A stretch of 64,000 nucleotides of DNA from assembly GCA_902762495.1 (NCBI GenBank), contig CACWOL010000004.1, positions 1-64,000 of the forward strand. Direction: 5' to 3'. How positions within the stretch are numbered: the stretch's first letter is position 1; each line of letters begins with the position of its first letter. The translations under genes and the position numbers were made by a program. This stretch comes from an uncultured bacterium (GTDB lineage: Bacteria > Verrucomicrobiota > Lentisphaeria > Victivallales > UBA1829). The notes beneath the pieces were generated by a model, which ran no database searches, was not told the DNA's origin, and saw nothing but the letters and a program-made list of their open reading frames with translations. Below are positions 1-7,706 of this stretch, in pieces.

Positions 1-1
1 C

Positions 2-2146
2 TCCCTTCTGGAGCTCGCGGATCGCAGGAAAACGGCTGAGGGGCCTCTTTCGAAAATTGAACAGGATGCCCGTGCGGCAGCATTGGAAATCGGAAGCCTC
101 AGATCTTCTGTTCTGTCCTATGACCAGGAGGAAGAACGCTTCTGCACTCGGTGGAAGGTGGATCTGAACAGGAACCTGATGGGAGAATACGATTCTGGCT
201 TTTTATCAATTCTGGCGGAGCGTCTGGAAAGTGAGCTGACAGAAGGAATACAGGAACGTGCGGCAAAACGCAGACGCCGGGAGGCTTTAGAAGCGGCTAT
301 CCGGAAACTTGAGGATCTGCTCTCTCGTCAGGAAAAGACTCGTCAGTCCGATTCTGATAAGCTTGTCCGCGCCAAAGAGACATTGGCTGCATATGAAGAA
401 GAACTGCAGATTCGCAGAACCGTGCTTCAGTACCTGGAACTGAAGGAAGACGCACTGTTTGATACAGATCGCATCCTGAGGGCGGCAGACGGCAAGATCG
501 AAGAACTATCGATCTTCTTCTCCCGGGCAGCCGTTGAGGCTGATGATTTGGAGGCAGAGATTCGGAATCTTACCACCGGACAAACAATAGAGCTGACACC
601 GGAGCTTCAGCATATGCTGGAAAGTCTCGATATCCCTGTTGTCTATGGGATGGAATGGCTGAAACGGAATGGGCATACGGAGGAAGCCAATCTTGCGCTG
701 GTGGAGAAAAATCCTTTCCTTCCCTACTCATTACTGATGTCAGAAAAGGAGTTTGAAAGGCTTCACAGTGCGGAGATTCCGGTGTATACCTCCGCGCCGA
801 TTCCCATTGTCACCAGGGAAAGTCTCGCTAATGGCGCCATGGTGACAGAAAATGCCTCCGGCGGTATTCGTTTCTATATGCTCTTTAACTGCAACCTACT
901 GAATGAAGAACGCCTGGAGGTACTGATCGCCCAGAAGAGGCGCGAGCTGGAGCGCAAGCAGGCGGAGATCACGAGGAAGAAAAAAGAACACAGGGAGTAT
1001 CTGGAACGTCGTACAAAAGTTGCTGACCAGAAAGTTACGAAGCTGCTTTACGATGAAGTGAATGATACGATCTCTGCTCTTACAGATCGGATTGAAAAGC
1101 TGCGCCGCGAATATACAGAAACAAAAGGACAGCTGGCTGATGCCCAGGCGGAAAAGCAGCAATTAGAAGGGGAAATCGCAGCCCTGGAGCGGACATTTGA
1201 CGAGAAGACCAGGGAGAAAAAGGACCTGGAAGAACTGACACAGGCATACGAGAGGTATCTATCCAAGAAGGCGGAGCTTCAGAAGGCGGAGAAGAAGCTG
1301 AAAAGCCTGGATGCCGCCAAAGCTGAGCTACAGAACCAGATCGGCAAAATCGCGGATGAGATTCGGCTTCTGGAAGAGCGGCAGTCGGAGTTGAAGGTTC
1401 AAGAATCGGATGCGTCAAAAGAACTTACCGCATATGAGTGGTATCAGGAAGCAGCGGCTCCTGTAGGATTTGACGCTCTTCTTCAGGGAGACTATACAGC
1501 CCTCGCTGCCCGATATCGGGCCATTACGGATACAGTGGCAAGAGAAGAAAAAGAGCTGGAAGCGGCGCGGCAGAAGGCAGCGGACAGGCTTCAGAAAGCT
1601 CAGAAGGAACTGTACCGCCGGGCCCAGAAATATGGGTTTTCCGAAGAAGACTGGAAGAACGTCCGCTTCAGTGTGGCTTCGCAGGACCATGCAGAATCCC
1701 AGATTGGCGCATTGAGGGCGAAAATCCAGGAAAATACGAACAAAAAGCATGCACTTGACATCCAGAAGAACAGACAGGAGGAAGCCCTTCGGGGAATTCT
1801 GGAACGGATGCAGCGCGATTGCGGGGTACAGATACCGCTCTCCCAGGAAGAAGTTCCTGTTACCAATTTTGAAGAACAGAAAAAAGTACTGCTCCACCAG
1901 AAGGGAGAGCACGAAAGAACTGCTGAACTGCTGAATGGAAGGATTTCTATCTATGGATCGAATCTGACATCCCTCTCGGAATATCAGGATGTACCGGTTT
2001 CAGAGTTCGTGCGGTTTAAAGAAGATTTCGGACATTTTTCAGAAACAGAATTCCGGGCATTTACCGGAAGGATCCAGAGGGAGTACCGCTCCTTAGTTGA
2101 GGAAACTTCAGAACAGAAGAACCGCCTGGAAAAGGTGCTCAAACAG
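2..2146 (+). CDS. SMC/Rad50-like coiled-coil protein, internal fragment (5' end off window, 3' end lost at junction)
   Basis: The frame is open from base 2 and no start is visible, so this is the middle of a longer protein. It reads as two long charged coiled-coil arms (roughly residues 40-170 and 290-450, counted from base 83) around a compact non-coiled section (about 180-290) that looks like an SMC hinge. A third coiled coil follows. No Walker motifs fall inside the fragment; in SMC-type ATPases they sit at the two ends, both missing here. Large proteins of this build occur in Wadjet JetC, MukB/MksB-like and related plasmid-defence or condensin systems, but I cannot assign one. The reading frame continues to 2908, yet everything after about 2145 is the antisense of the AraC gene, so the natural gene ends at the junction. 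Codon use (AGA, CTT, ATA, GGA) is unlike the GC-rich neighbours and suggests a Firmicutes-like source. Confidence 0.75.
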
Positions 2147-2875
2147 GTCGTTCAGGTACTGGCAGAACGTCAGCCCCGTCGTCTCCTGGAAATGAACATG
2201 GAACGCGCTCCTGCTCATCCCGGTGATCCGCAGGGCTTCTTCGACCGTGACCGGGCGGACGTACATGCTGTCCAGGTAGAACAGCAGTTCGGAGATGCGG
2301 CGTTCGGGGTCGCCCGAGTCGGGCGAGACGGGGCCGCGTGGCAGTTCGGGCAGGTGGAACCCGATCTCCAGCATGGCACCAAGCAGGGAATTGACTCGCA
2401 GGGCATTGCCGAACGCGGGCTTTTTCTGGAGGTCCATGATGCGGTGCAGGATCTCGCCGCAGGTCTTGCTGTCCGCCTCGGACAATGGCAGCAGATAACC
2501 GTTTTTCTCCACGTAGCGCTTGAGGTGGTCCATCAGGAACGCCGCTTCGGACGAGGCCGTGGTGTCGCCGACGCAATACCGCACGGACTGCATCAGCACG
2601 GCGGTCCGGCAGCCGGATTCCGATGCGCAGAACACGTGCGGTTTTCCGGGCGGGATGAGCAGGAGATCGCCGACTTTCACGCGCTGACGCCACTGGCCGA
2701 CGGCCTGGATGCCGCCGCCTTCGCAGCAGTAGAACCACTCGTATTCATCGGGATGCATGTGCTGGCGGCAGCTCGAAACGTCGCCTTGGAACGGGTGCAG
2801 ATAAACGTCAAGCACATTCGGCATGACACGGATTTTTCGGACTCCGGACGGTGCTTTTTTCATAGGGCGGGCCAC
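2108..2875 (-). pseudogene. AraC-family regulator with N-terminal cupin, C-terminus truncated
   Basis: The N-terminal half is a cupin sensor domain (HMHPDEYEWFYCCEGG around residue 40, then a PPGKPHVF turn near 75), typical of AraC regulators of sugar use. The C-terminal part starts the first helix-turn-helix (ALRITGMSRSAFHVHFQETT, about residues 215-235) and reaches FCQYLNDL, where family members continue into a second helix-turn-helix. Here the next codons are the antisense of the coiled-coil gene and a stop follows after about ten residues. The DNA-binding domain is therefore incomplete and the protein probably does not bind DNA properly, unless the junction is an assembly error. GTG at 2875 or ATG at 2863 could be the start. 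A good sigma70-type promoter lies just upstream. Confidence 0.8.
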
Positions 2876-2908
2876 TTCTCAATTGGGGGTGTGAAGTTGA
2901 GTTTCTGA

Positions 2909-2937
2909 AATATATCCACGATTGTACGCAATATCAA
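2909..2937 (-). promoter_or_regulatory. Promoter of the AraC-family gene
   Basis: On the minus strand TTGATA (2937-2932) and TATATT (2914-2909) are separated by 17 bases, 34 bases before the GTG start. This is a near-consensus sigma70-type promoter. Confidence 0.6.
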
Positions 2938-3078
2938 CCATTTTCCTCGCTTTTTTTTGTGTTTTTTTGTGCCGGAAAAGGAATGAAACGTTACTTACCG
3001 TTGAAAGAATTGATTTTGAGTTCAAGTCTTACGTATTCAAACAATGATGCCTTCTCAGCAGCTGAACTCGGGAAACAA

Positions 3079-3120
3079 CAAAAAAGAACCCGGCAAATCC
3101 TGAATGAAAGGATCGCCGGG
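3079..3120 (-). terminator. Rho-independent terminator of the YjbR-like gene
   Basis: A hairpin with arms CCCGGC and GCCGGG (3089-3120) is followed on the minus strand by a T-run (3085-3079). It is nearly the same sequence as the terminator at 4631-4672, because the whole 3' end is duplicated. Confidence 0.75.
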
Positions 3121-3238
3121 CCCCGTATACTGTTCAAAAGAACGGAAGATTATTTCTGCACGTTCTTCATGGCAGTTTCGTCGTCTTCGGGAGCATAGAA
3201 CTCGATGTTGATGCTCATGCCGCCACCCATGCCACCCA
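3081..3238. repeat. Direct repeat, copy 1: gene 3' end plus terminator
   Basis: This segment matches 4631-4795 with scattered substitutions. It covers the terminator, the stop codon and the last 25 or so codons (ending SINIEFYAPEDDETAMKNVQK region, residues only partly quoted). The two copies sit at the ends of otherwise unrelated genes. Confidence 0.85.
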
Positions 3239-3623
3239 TCTTGGGGTAGTCTCCGATATTGCCGGGGACGCCGCCTGAGGGATGATTGCAGGCAAAAACA
3301 ATAGCCTGATCAAGAAGATTGAATACAATATCGGGCTCCGTACTATGATTAAACGTTACGCCGACCCAATCCGGGCCAAACATCCGGATTGGGAAAGACA
3401 AATATGGCTTTCCAAGTTCAAGGATAGACTGTTGCCCACACCTAATGTCGCATCGCTCAATATCCATGCCAGCTTCCATGTCCCATTGTCGCATCAGTAA
3501 CGCAATCCATTCGTTTGTTCGAGCATTTGAATAAGACAATATATCGCCTCTGAATAAATCATTATGCTTCTCAAGGATATTATATTTCTCTTTTGCATAT
3601 GCTGTAAAATCCGATAGTTTCAT
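3150..3623 (-). CDS. MmcQ/YjbR-like protein with a borrowed Gly-rich C-terminal tail
   Basis: Of 157 residues, the first 115 or so resemble the MmcQ/YjbR (DUF419) fold: an N-terminal helical part, then a strand pattern ending in GPDWVGVTFNHSTEPDIVF and a helix, as in that small cytoplasmic family of uncertain function. The remaining 30 residues (MGGMGGGMSINIEF to the end) are almost identical to the C-terminus of the Gly-rich exported protein 1 kb upstream and are not part of the YjbR family. ATG at 3623 is preferred over the upstream ATG at 3653 because GGAG lies seven bases before it. The gene has its own promoter (3668-3696) inside the end of the Sel1 gene and a duplicated terminator. The family call is moderate; the tail homology is directly visible. 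Confidence 0.7.
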   Translation of the reverse strand: MKLSDFTAYAKEKYNILEKHNDLFRGDILSYSNARTNEWIALLMRQWDMEAGMDIERCDIRCGQQSILELGKPYLSFPIRMFGPDWVGVTFNHSTEPDIVFNLLDQAIVFACNHPSGGVPGNIGDYPKMGGMGGGMSINIEFYAPEDDETAMKNVQK

Positions 3624-3667
3624 TGTTTTTCTCCATTCGTTGGAAATCTTCAATCGAATTCAAATAA

Positions 3668-3696
3668 AATATCTTTCCAACTTTTTTTCTTGTCAA
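3668..3696 (-). promoter_or_regulatory. Promoter of the YjbR-like gene
   Basis: TTGACA (3696-3691) and GATATT (3673-3668) with a 17-base spacer on the minus strand. The -35 box overlaps the last codons of the Sel1-repeat gene. Confidence 0.55.
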
Positions 3697-4490
3697 AAAC
3701 CATTTGGCGCCTTATTCCCGAAATCGTCTCTAAACTTCTGATCTTCTTTCAGGAGGCGCTTGCGGATATCTTTTAGAACTTCAGGAATGCCCTGTGGGAA
3801 ATCGGACGCGACAGGGGCACCCCAGTAATGCATTTTAAGAACCATCGCTTCCAGGCCATCCATGGCCAGTTCATGACCTTGTTCAGCCGCCATTTTAAGC
3901 CACTTGACGGCCTCTTCATAATCTTGCTTGACACCTCTACCTTCCCAACAGCACCCACCAAATGACCATTGCCCGTCGGCATTGCCCTGTTCCGCCGACT
4001 TTCTGTACCACTTGGCGCACTTGATATTGTCCTGTTCGACGCCTTGGTAATACTCATAACACCAGCCAAGTCGCCATTGTGCTTGGGCGTGGTCCTGTTC
4101 CGCAGCCTTATAGAGCCACTTAACAGCCTCATCATATTCTTCTTCTTGATAAAGGTATTCGCCCAGTTGGTATTGAGCCTCGGCATACCCCTTTTCCGCG
4201 GACTTACGAAGAAATTCGAGAGCCTCGTCCCAGTCCATATACTCCTCAAAAGTAGAGAGTTCGTACATAGCCTTTGCACTACCGGCATCTGCTGCAAGCT
4301 TAAACCATTTGAAGGCTTCTTCTTCATCTTGTTCCACCCCATAGCCCAATCGGTAACACATTGCGAGCGTCATCTGGGACTCGATGTGCCCATTTTCGGC
4401 GGCCTTACGAATAGCAGGAAGCATGTGGAGAAGCTGGTTTAAGTCAAACGTATCATCTTTTTTTTTCATTAGGGTGTTGTTCCATGACAA
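3693..4490 (-). CDS. Sel1-like repeat (TPR-type) protein
   Basis: The protein is built of five to six Sel1-like repeats of about 36 residues, each with the pattern A-x(2)-G-x(2)-x-A-x(2)-L-x(2)-Y-x(2)-G-x-G-V-x-Q-D-x(2)-x-A-x-x-W, for example YGVEQDEEEAFKWF, YQGVEQDNIKCAKWY and RGVKQDYEEAVKWL. Such solenoids mediate protein-protein contacts. No signal peptide or membrane segment is evident, so it is probably cytoplasmic. The start is uncertain: TTG at 4490 follows AAGGAAC closely, while the in-frame ATG at 4469 has no clear ribosome site. A strong promoter lies at 4545-4572. Its partner cannot be told from the sequence. Confidence 0.85.
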   Translation of the reverse strand: MSWNNTLMKKKDDTFDLNQLLHMLPAIRKAAENGHIESQMTLAMCYRLGYGVEQDEEEAFKWFKLAADAGSAKAMYELSTFEEYMDWDEALEFLRKSAEKGYAEAQYQLGEYLYQEEEYDEAVKWLYKAAEQDHAQAQWRLGWCYEYYQGVEQDNIKCAKWYRKSAEQGNADGQWSFGGCCWEGRGVKQDYEEAVKWLKMAAEQGHELAMDGLEAMVLKMHYWGAPVASDFPQGIPEVLKDIRKRLLKEDQKFRDDFGNKAPNGF

Positions 4491-4544
4491 GGTTCCTTTT
4501 TGGGGGACTGAGGGGAAACGGGGAATATAACATATAAACGGTTT

Positions 4545-4572
4545 ACTATACCCCCCTTTTTAAGAATGTCAA
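4545..4572 (-). promoter_or_regulatory. Promoter of the Sel1-repeat gene
   Basis: Consensus TTGACA (4572-4567), 16-base spacer, TATAGT (4550-4545) on the minus strand, in an AT-rich gap. Confidence 0.65.
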
Positions 4573-4630
4573 GCTTTTTAGAACGACAAAGGGGTATTAC
4601 TTTATAAATACCTCTCTTTTATCAACGCAC

Positions 4631-4672
4631 AAAAAGGACCCGGAAATCCTAAATGAAAGGATCGCCGGGTCC
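4631..4672 (-). terminator. Rho-independent terminator of the Gly-rich gene
   Basis: Arms GGACCCGG and CCGGGTCC (4636-4672) with an inner AATCCT/AGGAT pairing; the minus strand then runs into TTTTT (4635-4631). Confidence 0.85.
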
Positions 4673-4795
4673 AGTATATCGTTCAGAGGAACGGAGGATT
4701 ATTTCTGCACATTCTTCATGGCAGTCTCGTCATCTTCGGGAGCATAGAACTCAATGTTGATGCTCATGCCCATACCGCCGCCCATGCCGCCGGCA
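4631..4795. repeat. Direct repeat, copy 2: gene 3' end plus terminator
   Basis: This is the likely source of the copy at 3081-3238. Here the repeat is continuous with its own Gly-rich coding region. Confidence 0.85.
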
Positions 4796-5628
4796 GGACG
4801 ATTGCCGCCAGCCGCGGGAGCCGCGCCACCGGCGGGAGCATTACCGGCAGGAGCCGCACCGGGAGCACCGGCAGGAGCACCGCCTCCGAAGCCGGGAAAA
4901 CCGCCCATGCCGCCGCCCATCGGGGGCATACCGCCGCCGAAGCCGCCCATGCCGCCGCCGAAGCCGCCGAATCCGGCAGGAGCGCCGCCGGCAGGAGCGT
5001 TACCCGCGGGAGCCGCACCGGAAGGAGCGCCGGCAGCAGGCGCTGGAGCCCGATTCGGAGCAGGAGCGCCGCCGGGAGCTCCGCCCCCGAAGCCCGGGAA
5101 GCCGCCCATGCCGCCGCCCATCGGGGACATACCGCCGCCAAAGCCGCCCATGCCGCCGCCGAAACCGCCCATAGCGATCCGGGCTTCCCAGTCGGTGGTT
5201 TCGAGCCAGCGGAGTTTCGGATTGTCGGTCAGGACGTACGGCTTGAGCACACCGTTCACCTGGCTGTTGTCGATGAAGATCTTGGTCGGGGTGCCGTCGG
5301 CGTCCTTGCCAACGAGGATGTAACGCGCGGAGATCGAGCCGCTGCGCTGCGTATCGACCGCGCCGGGCTGGATCTCGCCCTTGAAGAACGTGGTGTCGAG
5401 GTCGCCGTGGAAGAGGATCATGTTGGCGCTGCCTTTGCCGCCCTGCACGTTGAACATCTGGTCCAGGACCACGTGTATCTGGAAGACTTTCTTGCGTGCG
5501 ACCTGTTTGGCGGCGGCGTTCGCGCCGGCCGTGGGCCGGGCGTTCTGGGCGCTCACGATCATGGGGACGCCGACCAGGGTTGCGCACACGGCCGTGGCCG
5601 TGGCGGCATACAGGATGCTTTTCTTCAT
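4699..5628 (-). CDS. Exported Gly/Met/Pro-rich protein
   Basis: The protein has 309 residues. A signal peptide (MKKSILYAATATAV...VSAQNA, cleavage after about residue 26) sends it out of the cytoplasm. Residues 30-150 form a small folded domain rich in beta strands. From about 155 to 285 it is low-complexity Gly, Met, Pro and Ala, containing two copies of a roughly 65-residue unit (MGGFGGG, PMGGGMGGFPGFGGG, then an APAGNAPAG stretch). It ends in a charged 22-residue tail (SINIEFYAPEDDET...). ATG at 5628 is chosen because AAGG lies upstream and the signal peptide begins there. The tail is shared with the YjbR-like protein at 3150, and the Gly-rich motif with the giant protein at 45146. No function recognised; perhaps a cell-envelope or matrix component. 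Confidence 0.8.
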   Translation of the reverse strand: MKKSILYAATATAVCATLVGVPMIVSAQNARPTAGANAAAKQVARKKVFQIHVVLDQMFNVQGGKGSANMILFHGDLDTTFFKGEIQPGAVDTQRSGSISARYILVGKDADGTPTKIFIDNSQVNGVLKPYVLTDNPKLRWLETTDWEARIAMGGFGGGMGGFGGGMSPMGGGMGGFPGFGGGAPGGAPAPNRAPAPAAGAPSGAAPAGNAPAGGAPAGFGGFGGGMGGFGGGMPPMGGGMGGFPGFGGGAPAGAPGAAPAGNAPAGGAAPAAGGNRPAGGMGGGMGMSINIEFYAPEDDETAMKNVQK

Positions 5629-5678
5629 TTCTGAAACCTTTCTTCTTAAGGTTAAATGGATTTGCTCCCACCGTCTTT

Positions 5679-6158
5679 TCAGGTGCGGAAGCCGTAAATA
5701 AAAAGATAGAACATGAATTCTAGGACATCGCGCAAATCTTCCGCGCCCTTCACTGCCAGCTCGGGGATGCCGTTGCAGTTGCCGTTCGAGTAGAACTCCG
5801 CGATACGGCCGTTCTGCCGGATCGACCACTTCGGGAAGCCGTTTCCGTTGCCGTTGTCGTAGATGGCGACATAACGGCCTTTGAACTCGAAATAATAGAT
5901 CGGGAAGCCGTTTCCATTGCCGTTCGGGTAAAACTCCGTACCGCGCGAACCGTACTTGAAATACCCGACGGGGATGCCGTTGCAGTTGCCATTCGGGTAA
6001 ACCTCGCAGGCGCGGGACGATTTCTTCATCGACCAGAACGGCATGCCGTTGCAGTTGCCGTTGTCATAGACGACCAGATAGCCGCGCTGGCTGGTCATGG
6101 AGGCGTACGGCATGCCGTTGCAGTTGCCGCTCTTGTAGGCGCAGATCATGGAACTCAT
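5679..6158 (-). CDS. Protein of six 23-residue Y-x-N-G-N-x-N-G-x-P repeats
   Basis: Almost the whole 159-residue protein is six consecutive repeats of exactly 23 residues, each starting Y-x-[NS]-G-N-[CG]-N-G-[MIF]-P and ending in two or three hydrophobic residues (for example YDNGNCNGMPFWSM and YPNGNGNGFPIYYF). The first four G-N-C-N-G units carry a cysteine. The regular strand-turn-strand pattern suggests a beta solenoid or hairpin array, a little like MORN or WG repeats, but it fits neither cleanly. No signal peptide or membrane segment is seen. It is followed at 50 bases by the Gly-rich exported protein on the same strand and may be cotranscribed with it. Function unknown. Confidence 0.75.
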   Translation of the reverse strand: MSSMICAYKSGNCNGMPYASMTSQRGYLVVYDNGNCNGMPFWSMKKSSRACEVYPNGNCNGIPVGYFKYGSRGTEFYPNGNGNGFPIYYFEFKGRYVAIYDNGNGNGFPKWSIRQNGRIAEFYSNGNCNGIPELAVKGAEDLRDVLEFMFYLFIYGFRT

Positions 6159-6260
6159 GGGAACCCCGGGGCGAAGGAAATCGGAGGATTTGCGGGATGC
6201 GGCGGAGCGGCCGGATTCGAATTCGGACCGCCCCGCCCGGAATGGTGAACTGAACTCAGA

Positions 6261-7280
6261 TCAGTCCGCCCACTCGGTGATGGCCGCGACCGCGGCGCAG
6301 TCCACGATGTCGTCCACGGAGCAGCCGCGGGAGACGTCGGTGAACGGGCGGCGGAGGCCCTGGATCAGCGGTCCGATGGCCGTGGCGCCGGCGAGGCGTT
6401 CCGTGGCCTTGTACATGGTGTTGCCGCAGTTCAGGTCGGGGAAGATGAGGACGTTGGCCTGGCCGGCGACCGGGGAGCCCGGCGCTTTCTTCTTGGCGAT
6501 GTCCGGGATGATCGCGGCGTCGAACTGGAGTTCGCCGTCGATGAGCAGGTCGGGGGCGAGCGCCTTGGCCTTGGCTGTGGCTTCGACGACCTTGTCGATG
6601 ATCGGGTCGTGCGCGGAGCCCTTGGAGGAGCAGCTGATCATGGCGACCTTCGGCTCCTGGCCGGTGTACTGGCGGAACGTCTTCGCCGTGGTGACGGCGA
6701 TCTCGGCGAGCTGGTCGGCGTCGGGATTGATGTTCAGGCCGCAGTCGGCGTAGAAGAAGACGCCTTCATAGCCCCACTTCGGATCGGGGAGCTGCATGAT
6801 GAAGAACGCGGAGGCGATGTGGTTGCCTTTGGCGGTCTTGAAGAGCTGGAGCGCGGGCTTCGTCTTCTGGGCGGTGTTGTGCGCGTAGCCGTTCGGATTG
6901 CCGCCGCCGGACACATAGCCGTGGGCGTCTCCGGCGCAAACCATGGCGGCGGAGAAAACGCAGGTGTCCTTCAGCCATTCGCGGGCCTGTTCCGGGGTCA
7001 GCCCCTTGTTCTTGCGGATCTCGACGCAGACGTCGATGTACTTCTGCAGGTTCGGGGTCTTCAGGATGTCCACGACCTCGACGCCGTCGAGGGACACGCC
7101 GTTTTCGGCGGCGAGCTTGCGGATGGCGTCTTCATCGCCGACCAGGACGGGTTTCACATAGCCGAGCTTCGCGAGCTTTTCGGCCGCTTTCAGGTTGCGG
7201 GGGTCGTCGCTTTCGGTCAGGCAGACTTTTCTGCCCAGGGACTTCGCTTTTGCGCGAATGGATTCGAGCACGTTGGCCAT
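6261..7280 (-). CDS. pta: Phosphate acetyltransferase (phosphotransacetylase)
   Basis: The enzyme interconverts acetyl-CoA and acetyl phosphate in the cytoplasm, normally with acetate kinase for ATP generation in fermenters. At 339 residues it is the short form without the N-terminal DRTGG regulatory domain. Family features include the N-terminal CLTESDDPRNLKAAEKL segment, the GYVSGGGNPN loop near residue 125 (ADGxVSGA in most relatives), DGELQFDAA near 250 and VLIFPDLNCGN near 280. No acetate kinase gene is in the window. A sequence with the local TTTGTGA -10 context (7436-7463) lies upstream and may be its promoter. Confidence 0.93.
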   Translation of the reverse strand: MANVLESIRAKAKSLGRKVCLTESDDPRNLKAAEKLAKLGYVKPVLVGDEDAIRKLAAENGVSLDGVEVVDILKTPNLQKYIDVCVEIRKNKGLTPEQAREWLKDTCVFSAAMVCAGDAHGYVSGGGNPNGYAHNTAQKTKPALQLFKTAKGNHIASAFFIMQLPDPKWGYEGVFFYADCGLNINPDADQLAEIAVTTAKTFRQYTGQEPKVAMISCSSKGSAHDPIIDKVVEATAKAKALAPDLLIDGELQFDAAIIPDIAKKKAPGSPVAGQANVLIFPDLNCGNTMYKATERLAGATAIGPLIQGLRRPFTDVSRGCSVDDIVDCAAVAAITEWAD

Positions 7281-7435
7281 TCTAAGGAATCTCCTTGACT
7301 GAGTTTTTTGGATGGTTCAGCGCACGGGGACGCAGTCGACGAACTCATGCGCGTTGTTTGTTTGAACGTGGGGACGCGCGAAAACCGCAGGCGCATATCC
7401 CATGCGTCCGCGAGCCGTGCGCGTTACCTAACCAT

Positions 7436-7463
7436 AATGTATCACAAAAAACGAAAACTGAAA
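7436..7463 (-). promoter_or_regulatory. Possible pta promoter with TTTGTGA context
   Basis: On the minus strand TTTTGTGA runs directly into TACATT (7441-7436). The -35 at 16 bases (TTTCAG) is weak. It is included because the same -10 context recurs at 11359, 18480, 19501 and 38734. Confidence 0.4.
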
Positions 7464-7513
7464 GTGCAAAACACATTTTTTTCGTCTTTTTTTGCCTTTT
7501 TTTCGTTTCATGC

Positions 7514-7542
7514 TTGATTTTTCGCCTCATCGGGTGTAAAGT
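7514..7542 (+). promoter_or_regulatory. Promoter of tRNA-Leu
   Basis: TTGATT (7514-7519), 17-base spacer, TAAAGT (7537-7542), placing transcription start about 20 bases before the tRNA. Confidence 0.55.
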
Positions 7543-7570
7543 ATATTCTGTAATCCAGTTTATTTGGAGT

Positions 7571-7653
7571 GCTCGGGTGGCGGAATTGGCAGACGCGCTA
7601 GCTTGAGGTGCTAGTGGGCAACCGTGGGAGTTCAAATCTCCCCTCGAGCACCA
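7571..7653 (+). tRNA. tRNA-Leu (anticodon GAG)
   Basis: GCTCGGG pairs with CTCGAGC as a seven-base acceptor stem, with discriminator A and an encoded CCA. The D-arm TGGCGGAATTGGCAGACGC is typical of leucine tRNA. The anticodon stem-loop GCTAGC-TTGAGGT-GCTAGT gives GAG. There is a short variable arm and a GTTCAAATC T-loop. A T-run follows directly and can act as terminator. Confidence 0.95.
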
Positions 7654-7706
7654 TTTTTTGTTTTAAAGGGGCGGATCACACATCCTGCGCTTGAGCGGAG
7701 CCAGAC

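Noticed and set aside
2147-2908. Continuation of the coiled-coil reading frame as a 941-residue protein
   Set aside because: After 2146 the frame is the exact antisense of the AraC gene and the product changes from coiled coil to His/Val/Gly-rich noise.
4754-5323. Pro/Ala-rich plus-strand ORF opposite the Gly-rich gene
   Set aside because: PPMPPP-type product is the reverse complement of Gly codons; the minus-strand gene has a signal peptide, ribosome site and terminator.
3150-6158. CRISPR array or phage remnants in the repeat-rich left part
   Set aside because: Repeats are coding (Gly-rich and 23-residue units), not short direct repeats with spacers; no cas, phage or integrase genes seen.
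6190-6245. Hairpin-like GGCGGAG/CCGGATTCGAATTCGG sequence downstream of pta
   Set aside because: Stem is imperfect and lacks a T-run, so no terminator was called.
7571-7653. tRNA-Leu as an integration site for an element covering 7.65-9.1 kb
   Set aside because: No integrase, and no repeat of the tRNA 3' end was seen downstream; the gene at 7823 looks like ordinary genome.
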